Shown here one piece after another: positions 45,631 through 57,638 of a stretch of 64,000 nt of DNA. This DNA is from Prinsepia uniflora (Eukaryota; Streptophyta; Magnoliopsida; Rosales; Rosaceae). The position numbers and the translations under genes were made by a program. A model generated the notes under the pieces. The model was not told the DNA's origin and did no database searches. It worked only from the letters and a program-made list of their open reading frames with translations. Location of the stretch: assembly GCA_032719365.1 (NCBI GenBank), contig CM064873.1, forward strand, positions 32,031,742 through 32,095,741, read 5' to 3'. Every line of letters begins with the position of its first letter. Positions within the stretch are counted from its first letter, which is position 1.

Positions 45631-46023
45631 ATGCCTCCACGATGCGAACCCCCTCCACGACCTGATGGCGATGCCGAGAGTGCTTCAATCGAACGAGCCC
45701 AGCGTCTTGGGGCTACGATGTTTAGTGGTGGAGCGGATCCCGAGGATGCTCACCGTTGGATTTCTCGGTTCGAGCGGATTTTTGCTGTGATGCACTGTCC
45801 TCCTGAGTAGCGAGTTGTATTGGCTACCTTTTTGCTTGATGGATCTGCTTATGAGTGGTGGTATATTCTGGAGTTATCGGGTTGGGATGCCTGTACAGTG
45901 ACTTGGGAGACCTTTCGTGAACGGTTTCTGGATCAGTATTATCCCCGTTCATTCCGTGATGCTAGGGAGACCGAGTTTCTGCAGCTCCAATAGGGGAGCA
46001 TGTCGGTAGCTGAGTATGAGTAG
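45631..46023 (+). pseudogene. gag: gag N-terminal segment with three TAG codons
   Basis: The frame is otherwise perfectly kept: LLDGSAYEWW, WETFRERFLDQYYP and SVAEYE are the standard plant Ty3 gag blocks. TAG falls at codons 60, 121 and 131. Each lies where relatives commonly have Gln, so each is explained by one C-to-T change of CAG. Confidence 0.9.
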
Positions 46024-49000
46024 ATGTTTCAGATGCTAGCCCGTTTTGCTCCTACCTTTGTGTCTACTGAGGCTGAGAAATGTCGTAGGTTTGAGCTTGG
46101 CCTACGGGGTGAGATACGGGCCATTGTGACGGCCGGAGCTTTTGCTACTCTCAGGGAGTTATCTGATGCCGCAGTGCGGGTTGAGGCTAGTCTCCCGACC
46201 CGTTCACAGTACTCTGGTGGTGGACAACGTCGAGAGCGTTCTTATCCTGGATCGTATGGTCAGAGAGCCCCGAAGAAAGGACGTTATGGTGGAGCCTCAT
46301 CTGCAGGCAATGATCGTTATGGCAGGCCTGGTAACTATCAAAGTTCCGGATTCCGAGCGCCTAGGGCGCAGACTGCTCCGCAGGCGAGCGCGACTTCGGT
46401 TGCTTCCATAGGACGGCAGAGTGGTGGTTTTGCTCGAGATGCTTCCAGTGTTATCTGTTTCTTCTGTGGTGAGCGGGGCCACTATCGGAGGGAGTGTCCA
46501 TCTTTGCCACAGGGTGGTGGCGCCCGTCGGGGTGGAGCAGAGCAGGGACGAAGCACAGCTGCAGTTTCTGGGACTGGGAGTACTAGAGGAGGTGGTGCTG
46601 GAGCGGCTAATGGACAGAGGGGCCGGGGCCGTGGGCGAGCAGCTGGACCACAGGCCCGAGTTTTTGCTGTTACGCAGCAGGAGGCCAGGGCAGCACCTGG
46701 TGTTATGACAGGTACACTCACGATCTTTGGACATGATGTTTGTGCTTTAATTGATCCCGGAGCTACTCATTCGTTTATATCGCGGGATTGTGAGTTATTG
46801 GCGGGTAGAGAAGTGTCCGCACTGGACTGTGACATGGGAATGAGTACGCCCACCAAAGATGTGTTTGTGGTAAATCAAGTGTTGCGGGAGTGTCCCGTAA
46901 TGGTAGGTGATGTTGGTTTGGTAGCAGATTTGATACTCTTGGACTTGCACGACTTTGATGTCATTTTGGGAATGGATTGGTTGACGCTCCATCATGCTTC
47001 TATCGAATGTGTCGATAAGAAGGTTACATTTCGGAGCCTGGGGTTACCAGAAACCACCTTTCAGGGAATACAACGAGCAACTCCTGTCAGAGTGATTTCA
47101 GCCCTGAAGGCAAGTAAGTTGTTGAGGAAAGGGTGCCAGGGATACTTAGCTCAAGTGTTGGACTCACGAGCTGCACCATTGAGGGTGGAGGATATACCGA
47201 TAGTACGGGAGTTCCCGGACGTCTTTCCGGAGGATCTACCGGGATTGCCACCGCATCGAGATATCGAGTTCACTATTGATCTGGTTCTAGGTACGCAACC
47301 TATCTCTCAGACTCTGTATCGTATGGCGCCAGCTGAGCTGAAGGAACAGAAGACGCAGTTGCAGGAATTACTTGAGATGGGGTTTATTCGACCGAGTGTA
47401 TCCCCCTGGGGAGCCCCGGTGTTGTTTGTGAGGAAAAAGGATGGGAGTTTAAGACTCTACATCCATTACAGGCAACTGAATAAAGTAACAGTCAGGAACA
47501 AATACCCGTTGCCTCGGATCGATGATTTGTTCGATCAGCTGCGAGGAGCGCAGTGCTTCTCCAAAATTGATCTTCGTTCTGGGTATCATCAGTTGCGGGT
47601 TAAGGATGAGGATGTACCCAAGACAGCCTTTAGGACCCGTTATGGTCATTATGAGTTCCTTGTGATGCCGTTTGGTTTGACCAACGCACCCGCATCGTTT
47701 ATGGATTTGATGAACCGAGTGTTGCAACCTTACTTGGATCGCTTTGTCATCGTGTTCATTGACGATATCCTAGTCTACTCGAGGAGTGCGGAAGCGCACG
47801 AGGAGCACTTAAGGATGGTGCTGGGTACCTTGAGGGAAAACCAGTTGTATGCGAAGCTCAGCAAGTGTCAGTTTTGGTTGACGAGCGTGAGTTTCTTGGG
47901 GCATGTGATCTCAGCTGACGGGATCAGTGTGGATTCTCAGAAAATTGAGGCAGTGGCAAAGTGGGAACAACCAAGGACCGTCACTGAAGTCAAAAGTTTC
48001 TTGGGTTTGGCTGGTTACTACAGGAGGTTTGTAGAGGGTTTCTCTACCATTGCTGCCCCGTTGACGCGACTGACGCGGAAGGGAGTCAAGTTTGACTGGG
48101 ATGGCGATTGTGAGCGTAGTTTTCGAGAGCTAAAGGAAAGGTTGACATCTGCTCCTATACTGACCCTTCCAGACGACAGTGGGGAATTCGAGGCGTACAG
48201 TGATGCATCCTTACAGGGTTTGGGATGTGTACTAATGCAGCATGGGAAAGTGATTGCCTATGCTTCGCGCCAGTTGAAGCCCCATGAGCGCAATTATCCT
48301 ACGCACGACTTGGAGTTAGCTGCTGTTGTGCATGCGTTGAAGATTTGGAGACATCACCTGTATGGTGCAACTTGCAGAATGTTCACGGATCACAAGAGCC
48401 TGAAGTACTTGTTCACTCAGAAGGAGTTAAATGTCAGGCAACGACAGTGGCTAGAGCTAATTAAGGACTATGATTGCACAATTGAGTACCACCCGGGAAA
48501 AGCCAATGTTGTGGCTGATGCTCTAAGCCGGAAGTCAACGCATTCTGTAGCACACCTACGGGCGGTTCATTTGCCACTTTTGGTTGAACTCCGCAACACT
48601 AGCATTGATTTGGGACTGGATGGCCAAGGTGTCTTGCTGGCTAATTTTCATGTGAGACCACTTTTGATCGATCGGATCGTTGAGGCTCAATCTCAAGATC
48701 CTGTCTCGTGTGTACTTCGGATTGAAGTGGAAGCCGGTGAGTGGCTAGATTTCACAGTCAGAGAGGATGGAGCTTTGCTAAAAGAAGGACGGTTGTGTGT
48801 GCCCGACGTTGAGGCACTGAAGAAGGAGATCTTGGATGAGGCTCATAGTTCGGCCTACGCGATGCATCCTGGTGGGACCAAGATGTATCGTACCTTCCGA
48901 GAACACTACTGGTGGCCGGGTATGAAACGGGAGATTGCCGAGTTTGTCAGCAGGTGTCTGATTTTCCAGCAAGTGAAGGCTGAGAGACAACGACCTTATG

Positions 49001-49962
49001 GAGCCTTGAAACCCCTACCTATCCCGGAATGGAAATGGGATCACCTAACGATGGATTTTGTATTTGGACTTCCTAGGACACCCAGAGGTCACGATGGAGT
49101 TTGGGTGATTGTCGACAGGCTTACGAAATCAGCTCATTTCTTGCCGGTGCGAGAGAACTTCAGGATGACACAGTTGGCTCAGTTATTTATCGACGAGATC
49201 ATCCGGTTGCACGGTACTCCAGAATAAATAGTTTCTGACAGAGACCCGAGGTTTACTTCTCGGTTTTGGCAAAGTCTACAAGAGGCTTTTGGGACGAAAC
49301 TTCGTTTCAGTACTGCATTTCATCCTCAGACTGACGGCCAGTCTGAGCGGACCATCCAGATATTGGAGGATATGATGCAAGCTTGCGTTTTTCAATTTCA
49401 GGACACTTGGGAATCACATCTAGCCTTGAAGGAATTTGCCTACAATAACAGCTATCAGGCGAGCATTGGGATGGCTCCGTACGAAGCCTTGTACGGACGG
49501 CAGTGCAGAACCCCATTGTATTGGACGGATGTAGGTGAAAGGAAGCTGACTAAATCCGAATTGGTGGAACTGACAACGGAGAAGGTAAAACTCATCAGAG
49601 ATCGGCTCAAGGCAGCCCAAGACAGACAAAAGAGCTATGTGGACCATCGGATTCGAGATCTCGAGTTTGCGGTCGGAGATCGGGTATTTCTGAAACTGTC
49701 CCCTTGGAAAGGTGTAGTGAGATTTGGAAGGCGAGGAAAGTTGAGCCCTCGTTACATCGGACCTTACGAGATCACTGAGAGGATTGGCCCGGTGGCCTAC
49801 AGGTTGGCACTACCGCCAGAGCTTTTGAAGGTCCACGATGTTTTCCACGTGTCGATGTTGCGGAAATATGTGTTTGACGCATCTCATGTACTGGAGGAAC
49901 AACCCATTGAACTCCGAGAAGACTTGAGCTTTGAGGAACAGCCAGTGCAGGTTTTGGACTGA

Positions 49963-50090
49963 AAGGATAAGTACTACGTCGGAAGACCGTTCCTCTGGTA
50001 AAGGTTCTCTGGAGGAACCAGAATGTGGAGGAAGCCACATGGGAACCCGAGGCGCAAATGCGAGAACAGTTCCCCTATTTATTTCCTTGA
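49963..50090 (+). pseudogene. chromodomain tail, out of frame
   Basis: After the TGA (a CGA to TGA change would explain it) the sequence loses one base near 49971. From there the next frame reads a chromodomain-like segment to a TGA at 50088-50090. In plant chromoviruses this domain is thought to steer integration toward particular chromatin. Confidence 0.8.
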
Positions 50091-50133
50091 AATTTCGGGA
50101 CGAAATTTCTTAAGGGGGGGGGGGGGGGGAGAT
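50091..50133 (+). other. pre-PPT hairpin and polypurine tract of element C
   Basis: AATTTCG/CGAAATT inverted arms around GGA (50091-50107), then TTCTTAA and 16 G (50114-50129), then AGAT before the LTR. Such a long pure G run may be length-variable or a sequencing artefact. Confidence 0.85.
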
Positions 50134-52988
50134 TGTAACGCCCCGAAAATTCGGAAAATGTAATATTGTAAAATAATGAATAAAATGACGTTTTTACCCT
50201 TGTGATTTGTATGGTCAAATTGTTGACTTTTTTATTGGAGGGTCGAACGGACGTTGAGTGATGATCGTGACGTAGTTCGGGACGTCACGAATTCATAGAC
50301 AGGTGGCACGTCCGATTCGGACGAACAGGGTGAAAGTTATGACGTGCGGAAGTCCAGGGGCATTATCGTAAATTGGACGTTATAAGGGGAAAAAGTTGAC
50401 TTTTTGTTTGACAATTGATATTCACTTGACTCGAAGACCGTTAGGTTCGTCTCGACGCCCCGAGTACAACGACGGGCGGCACGCTTGAAACGGACATCGG
50501 GTGACCGAGTTACGGGTCACGGAAGTTGGAGGGCATTTTGGTAATTATTGCACAGAGGGGCAATTTGGTCTTTTCACCACGGGTTACTGTAGCAGCCGTG
50601 GGGAGACAGTTGCTGCACCGCCGTGTGTGGTGGTTTTGCACGATCCAATTGTTTAAACCATAGTGGACTGAACGGTGGGAATTGTTTATGGGATTTGAGG
50701 TATTGGAAGCAGCCCATCGTGGCTTGAACAGAGCTCCAGTGCACGTGTGGTTTTAAAAATGGCCACGGGCTCTGTGTGCGGGAAATAGTTTCCAGAGAGG
50801 TTCAGTTGATTCCCACGGGTTGTCTTCCATTCTGAGGGGTTTAGCTGAGTGTCACTTAGTCGGGGAACTCATTTCGATCATTTGGGTAGTCTGAGAGAGA
50901 GTTGAGCGAGTGTTCTGAGACGGGGAAGAGAAAAACGCAGAAATGGAGGGAAATTCAAAGGTTGGGTTTTGAGGTGAGTTGAAACAAACTGAGGGTGGAA
51001 TTAGTCTTCTGGGATCCTTGCTAACACGACCGTGCAAGAATTGAGGAGGAATGATCAAGGTTTGCTCAGGAACTCAGGTTCCAATTTCTGGAAAAACACA
51101 GTGTTGAGGACGACGACTTCCAGGTAACGGCGGGTTCAATTGACTGTTCCATTGTGTTCGTCTAGGTCCCCTTAAGCTACTGGTGAAGTTAATTTGAAAA
51201 TGGGGCTAGGTTGGGTGAGTTCCAGAAGTCGACTAGTTCGACTGTTCGAGTTTGGGTTGCATCGTTTTAACGTTAGTCGAGGTTAATCGTTAATACAGAC
51301 CTAAAATTTATGGATTAGAGAAGGTGGTAGGATTGAAACCGGGAAGAATTGATTGAGAATTGAGGGTGGACTGATCGGGTTGAGTCGCGGGTATCAGACC
51401 CGTTTAGCAGGCTATTCGGGTGAGGGAGAAGACACTGTAGCTTGGCGCGTGGCCTTCACACGCAGCCACATTCGGCGGCGCGTGACGGCGCGTGTAAGGT
51501 CTTTTCCGATCACGGTTAACTGAGGTTTTCTTCCTTTTAATATTTTTAACATTATACCTTTAGGATTCGAGTTGTTCGGGAGTCGTCCGGGATAATTTCG
51601 GGAGCTCGGAAGTTTAGGTCCTTAAGGTTTATTTTGTCAAAAAATCCGGAAAAATTAGGGAAAATCATACGAGCTATTTGAGGATGTTTGTAACCCTTCT
51701 TGTACGTTTTTATAGGCCCGGACGTTTCCGAAACTACTGAGGAGCGCACGGGGCGCGATTGAAGCGTCTTAAATCCGTGAGTGGACTTTTTGATTTCTAA
51801 ACTGGGCATGCATGACTATTTTACTGGTTTATCTTTTGGTTTTGCATATGATTTTATGATGGTGATATGATAATTCGATTTTACGTATTTTCACGGTTTT
51901 CGAGATATTCATCGTATTTCATGCAATTCGAGGTTACGGTTTTTGCGCATGAATGATGTTTGATGAAGTATCTGGATATGATTATGCGTGTTACGGATTT
52001 ATGATGTTTTGATTTTAATTGTGAAGTGATTTCGGAAATTGCATGTTTTGGAAATTGCACGTGAATTCGGACATAAGTTCTACTATGACGTGATATGATT
52101 TCGGAATGATGTTGGGAAACGGTTTATGATGAATCCTGGTTTAATGTGTTTAAAAACGGTTTTGGGTTTAAAGACCCGGTTGAATGTTGGATCTGGTTTG
52201 GGTTTAAAGACCCGGTTTATTGATGACGGGGGCGGGCCCGAAAATTGGGTTTAAAGACCCGGAATGAGTTTAAAGACTCGTGAGTTTAATGACTCGGTTA
52301 TTGTGATACCCACGAGGCCTATTGATCATGTTTTGAGTTTAAAGACTCGTTGATATCCCGGGAAGGCCTGATATTGAGTTTAAAGACTCGGATGGATCCA
52401 ACGGCTTAATTGTGATTATTGATTCACTCTTTACTTGATTTGTGCAATTGATGTTTCAAAATGACGGTTTCTGGATTCTGGTAATATTAAATTGTTTTAC
52501 ATGAGTTATGACGGTTCTCTGTAACGTTTTTCATGTGTTTCGGAAAAAGAGTTTTCAAAGGCGTAATACGCGATTTTTGAATATTTGGTTATGCATGCAT
52601 GTTGTAAAACTGGAGGGCGAACCCCGATTTCCTTGAACTGTTTTCTATAAACCTTTGTTTCGGTCCACTCACACTTTGTTGTTTTAACTACCCTCCAGGT
52701 CGTGGTACAAGTTCGGGGGCTAGCGCCGAGGCAGAGGCAGAGGCATAAAGTTTTCCGTTGCGGAGTAGTTAGTTCACAGAGTAGGATTCGTTCTTTAATC
52801 TGTTTTGTAATATTATGCTCTGTGGAACTATGGACTTGATGTCCAGTCGGATGTATTTGTCTAATCTCCCTAGTCTGACAATGAGTGATGTAATGTTATT
52901 TGGTTTTCCGGTATTTTGGGTTTCGATTGTCAGACGGGAGCAGGATGCTTCCCGATTATCGAGGCGATAATCGGGGTGGGTCCTGTCA
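50134..52988 (+). repeat. 3' LTR of element C
   Basis: 2855 bp from TGTAACGCCCC to GGTCCTGTCA with the same internal landmarks as the 5' LTR. Many differences from the 5' LTR are C/T or G/A transitions. Confidence 0.95.
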
Positions 52989-52993
52989 TTGTG

Positions 52994-55126
52994 GTTCACG
53001 GAAGATTTCTGGAACTATTCACAAATCGTTCGATTTTCAAACAGGTTTGTTTTTAATGGGACCCAAAATATCTAATGGGGACCAACAATGTCACTCATCC
53101 ATTGATTCCCATACACATACACATGCATCATCACCATCATTCATTATTTTCATCTTCATTCTTCATTTTTCCTTCTCAAACCCGAACACCCACCCTACCC
53201 TCCATCCATCTTCATCACTTCACCTCCTAGAGGCCAAAGAGAGACATGGGGGATGTGAGAGTGACTGGGGAACGACCAAGGACGGCAAAGCCGCGCGCGG
53301 GGTTGGCTGGAATCGCGAGAAACCAAGGTAAACCGTGGGATTCAAATTTTGGGTTTTTGATTTTGAAAGTTTTGATCGATTCTAAGCTTAGGATGATGTT
53401 CCTTGAGCTCCCATGAGCTTGTGGGTGCTATTTTGGACGGATTTGGACGTCAAAGGATGCCAGAATGACGATTGGAAATCTGGCTAAACTTTGAACGGCC
53501 ATAACTTTCAAACCTAGTACTTTATTCAATTTTTGGGTTTAGATTTGGAATCCTTGGCTCGAGTAGATGAATTTACATAGGTAGAACGTCGAATTTCCTA
53601 GGGAACCGTGTACGGGACAAGTTGACTTTTCCGAGAGTTTTCGAGTTTTATCCTATAGACTTGTATAGATAGTTAGTGACCTTCGAGTGTGATTTGGACA
53701 GGATTGGAAGTACCGAAGATGGTGATTTAGCCTCGGGAAGGCTTGTGGCACGCGTATCGAGGCGGTAGTTAGGATGGTCTGTGAGTGGACTTTCTTTTTC
53801 TAAATATGATGCATGCATAACTGTTTTATATGATTTACATCTATGTTTTGAATGCCTTGAGTACATATGTTTGTGGTATTTGGTATTTACGTATTTGCAC
53901 GTATTTCGAGGTGTATAGTTTTATGTTGGATTTACATGTGCTTATGTTTTCAACTGTGGATTTGATGGAATGGTTTTGGATTTGGAAATATAGAATTGGG
54001 CATGAGACCCATTTGATTTGGAAACTATCGAACTTGGAGTCCATTTGATTTAATGAGATATTAAGCTAGAGAACCATTTAATTTACATGATCGGGCTAGA
54101 GGCCCTGTTGGTTATGATATCGGGCTTGAGGACTAGTTGATTATGATATCGAGTATGAGTCCCAATTGTGGTTTATAAATGTGATTTCAAGTTCGGTGAC
54201 CCTAAATGGATTTGGATTTGGGAAATTGGATATATGGATTTATGGTGATTTTATAGAAATTCCTGGCATGGCCCCTTTGAAAGATTTTGAAAGGATTTTA
54301 TAAAATTTTTTCCATATACCATCCTTATATGAGGATATGTGGATGGTCTCCTCGAGATGTCTGGGACACTGGAGAAGTCACGGCACATTGCCTACGAAGG
54401 GTCATTGTATGGAGCGACCGGACCATATAGTGACACAGGAGCAGGATTGCTGTTATTAGATGTCTAGGACGTCAGACATCTGGGATGTCAGAGATTGACC
54501 CGGAAAGACCCCAGGCAGCACGCTTTGCTTAGACCGTGATATGATGTCTACGACGTCAAGCGTCTGGGACGCTAGGCAACTGGGATCCCAAGGATTGGTA
54601 ATTGGTAAACATGATTCATTGGATTTATGAAATAGTACCTTATGTGTTTATGGATTTGTGCAGTGGCCCATATGATTGATTTTACGATTTTGGGTTGGGT
54701 TCCCAGACTTGGTGCTTTTATGGTTTTGGGCAAACGCCCTAATGATTTGAGGAAGGAAATGGTTTTGGTTTTGTAAACGGTTTTAATTATATTTGAATTA
54801 ACTGGTTTTTTCGTATGCATGCATGGTTTTACGTGAAGGGCATAAATATCTTTCTTAAATGAGTTTTTATTAAATTAATTATTTTCATCTACTCACAGTT
54901 TTTATGATTTTTAATGCCCTTCAGGTTGATCGCGGTGCGGGCTGTAGCGGTGACCGAGACATCACACTCCGCCACTGATCCGGGCGCGCACTGGAAGCCC
55001 CGAATGGGCTGAGGTTGGGTTATCCTTTGTCTAGCCTTCATGTCACTCGTGTGTGTTACACTTGGGTTAGACGGAAGCATGACACATCCTGCGTTAATCC
55101 CGAGGGGATTGGGATGGGTCGTGTCA
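52994..55126 (+). repeat. LTR B, 3' piece
   Basis: It resumes with GTTCACGGAAG, continuing LTR B past the insertion of C. It has GTGAGTGGAC near 53782, RY near 53810, a short GGGCTTGAGG-type array near 54000-54160, GCATGCATGG near 54817, CTACTCACAG near 54892 and the end GGTCGTGTCA at 55126. Including the 5' piece, B is about 2.39 kb with no internal region: a solo LTR that was later hit by C. Confidence 0.9.
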
Positions 55127-55131
55127 GGGAA

Positions 55132-57638
55132 AGTTATGGGTCACGGAAGAAAGTTGGCACTATTCACGCATACTGAGGACGTGTACAGTTGGTAGGATTT
55201 AATTGGTTAAAATATCTGAATTGGACCAATTTATGAGTGACACAAACACCAAACCCAACCCAACCATTAGTCCATTATTTCATCTTCATCCTCTTTGTTC
55301 TCTGCTTACCCAAAACACAAGCACACACAAACACCAAACCCAACCCAACCATTAGTCCATCGTCATTTGTGTTTGCTTGAGAGAGTGAGAGATAAAGGGA
55401 GGCTGAGAAATGACGGAGACAAGGCTGAGCACAGCGAAGGAAACACGGCCTAGGTAAAAACCCGAAACCCGATTTTGGCCAAAAATTCGAATTCATTTTC
55501 TAGGGTATGCTAGGTTGTTTTGATGATCAAAGAATGTTCCGAGGGACTATACAAACTCATAGGGACCATTTTCGTGGATTGTGGTGGCTAGAACTACCCA
55601 GAAATCAAGGTTGAAGCTTGCCCGAATTGCATCAAGCTTTGAAGGTACTTTCTAGACCTTTTTAGCTCATTTTGAGTCCATGGATCTCTTCCTGGGATCA
55701 TTACGATCATTTAGGAACAAAAATGGTCAAAAATGGTTGAGATATGAGTGAGATTTGTCCGTGATGGGTCGCGGGTCAAGTCGACCAGTTATAAAGAAAC
55801 GGGTCAGCACTACTCAAGGTTGATGATGATGACGTGGTAGTCCACGTTAGAAGCTGTTAGTCCACGTGGCCAATCAAGTAGTGCAACATGGCAAGCTGGC
55901 AGATACAGTCAGCATCTGACGTGTCACTACATGGACCAATTGGGTTGTTCCACGTGGCAAGCTGTCAGACACAGTCAGCATCTGACGTGTCACCATGTCG
56001 ACCAATCGGGTGGTGCCACATAACAGGATGTCAGAGGGGACACTTTGTAGGACACGTGAACCAATCAGATAGTGACACATGTCAAGTGTCAAAATTGACA
56101 GTTTTCAGACCTAATAGGTGTCAGACCTATCACGATAACGTCAGCATGACATTTTGATGATATCAGTAGTACGTCATGATGACGTCAGCCGTTGACCAAT
56201 GACGTCATCATTGATTATTGACCAACGTTGACTGAAACTTTGACCCGTGCGTGGGGGCGTGTGAGCACTAATTTCAAGATCAAACTAATCTTATTTGAAA
56301 GGTTTCGACGTTCTGAATCCAATTACGGTGGTTTCAGATCGATCAGAGACCATTTGGTTGGTCATCTAGAGGTTTTTAGCCTCATGAAGTGTGTCGGGGA
56401 TGCGTTTCCGGTATCGGGGTTTGTGAGGGTTTAATGTATGAACTTTTATGGCATCTTAGTGACCCTTAGACATGATTTGGAAAGGACTGGAGACTTTGGA
56501 CTAGCTCGGTGGTAGATATAGCGTTGAGGTTTAGCAAGCAGCGTGGACCGAGAGTGAGTGGACTGTTTGTTTTAGAACTGAAATGCATGCATAACTGTTT
56601 TGAATGCTTTATTACATGATTTAAGTTGAAAATGTTTTGATATTGTTATTTGATGATGATGCGGATTGTGATCGTTGGTTTATGAAACGTTTTGCTGATT
56701 TTCGTGAAAACAAGGTTTTGGGCTTGAGACTCGATGGAATGATAGTTTGACTTAGATTTCGAGTCAATGGGAAATTGAAAGAAAATAATACATTTCAACT
56801 GGATTTTAATAACGATAAATGAGGATTTATAAACAAGTTCTAGACACGGTTTTCGGGTGAATTTTGTGGAACAGATTTGTGAGAATTATGTCTCGGGCAT
56901 AGGCCTAATTGAACAGTGTTTAAACTGATTTGAGACATAAATGATTTTAAAAGTATTTTTCATTGGATTTGTTAGTCACATATACCATCCTGGGTGAGTT
57001 GGTTAGTCTCCTCCAGACGTCGAGGATCCTGGAGTAGTCACGGTGCACTACCTAAGATGAGTGACTCCGATGAGAGGCTCAGGATCAGAAGTGCGAGTTT
57101 ATGATATCGTCCCGGATGCGGTAGATCCGGGGCAGACACCTCATGTTGATATCACCCCGGATGACGTTAAGTTGAGTCCTGGGGAAATACTCGAAAATGA
57201 GACCTAGAGTTGCACACGTAGCATTGGAAATCGTGACTGGTTTTAATATAGAGATCACGGATGTCGAGGCATCACGGATTCCTGAGGATTGGTTATATTG
57301 TGTGTGTTTTACTGATGCAGTGTGTCCATATGTGTATGTATATATGTATGTGTATGATTTGACCTACTTTCATACGATTTATCTTAAATGCATGCATGTT
57401 TATAAAACAGAGGGTTAAACTATTTATATGTTTTCAAAATGAGTTTATAACTTATTGATTTTTTGTCCACTCCCATTTTTACTATTTATTGACCCTACAG
57501 GCCGTGATACAGAAATAGGGGCAGATACCGAGGCTGAAACATAGATAGTACTACTATGTACCTGACACCCTACATGGTAGGTTTTAGTACTTGTATTATA
57601 CTGACAAATATATATGCTCGATCATGTATAATTGATAT
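55132..57638 (+). repeat. LTR A, 3' piece, end missing
   Basis: It continues LTR A after B. It includes two imperfect 66-bp repeats around 55911-56042 (CAGCATCTGACGTGTCAC), GTGAGTGGAC near 56545, RY near 56585 and 57390, and GTCCACTCCC near 57466. It then has GGCCGTGATACAG and GCCGAGGCTGAAAC, like the end of LTR C. The final TCCTGTCA is not reached before a new LTR starts at 57639. Confidence 0.7.

Larger units (their letters stand above)
45631..50090 (+). pseudogene. gag-pol: Gag-Pol polyprotein of element C (gag, PR, RT, RNH, IN, chromodomain), with stops
   Basis: One frame from ATG 45631 (MPPRCEPPPRPDGD) to TGA 49960-49962, about 1443 codons. Gag comes first, then a CCHC zinc knuckle at codons 276-289 (CFFCGERGHYRREC). 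Protease ALIDPGATHSF is at 373-383, with DPG for the textbook DSG. RT has catalytic D647 and FIDD at 709-712, with YIHYRQ where IDYRQ is usual (H612). RNase H starts at YSDAS (D858). Integrase has an H-H-C zinc finger whose last Cys is Phe (F1112) and a D1142, D1203, E1239 core. The GPYEI block follows. In-frame stops are TAG at 45808, 45991 and 46021, TAA at 49225 and TGA at 49960. A 1-nt deletion near 49971 shifts the tail, which otherwise reads to 50090 as a chromodomain (VPLVKVLWRNQNVEEATWEP). The protein would build particles, copy the RNA and integrate the DNA. Confidence 0.95.
42672..52988 (+). mobile_element. Ty3/Gypsy chromovirus-type retrotransposon C, structurally complete
   Basis: 10,317 bp: 5' LTR 42672-45531, primer site, single gag-pol frame, polypurine tract, 3' LTR 50134-52988. 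Flanks TTATG (42667-42671) and TTGTG (52989-52993) form a 5-bp duplication with one mismatch. Domain order protease-RT-RNase H-integrase plus a C-terminal chromodomain-like tail points to plant chromoviruses, most likely the Tekay/Del group. My hand comparison of the LTRs finds roughly 60-65 differences in 2.86 kb (about 2%), so it is the youngest large element here, yet coding lesions make it non-autonomous. Confidence 0.95.

Noticed and set aside
46297..46734. 145-codon open frame antisense to gag
   Set aside because: A shadow of the GC-rich gag zinc-knuckle region on the opposite strand; no independent evidence.
53000..53331. 143-codon open frame on the plus strand in LTR B
   Set aside because: Falls in the purine/pyrimidine-rich leader of the LTR, partly across the junction with element C; no homology recognised.
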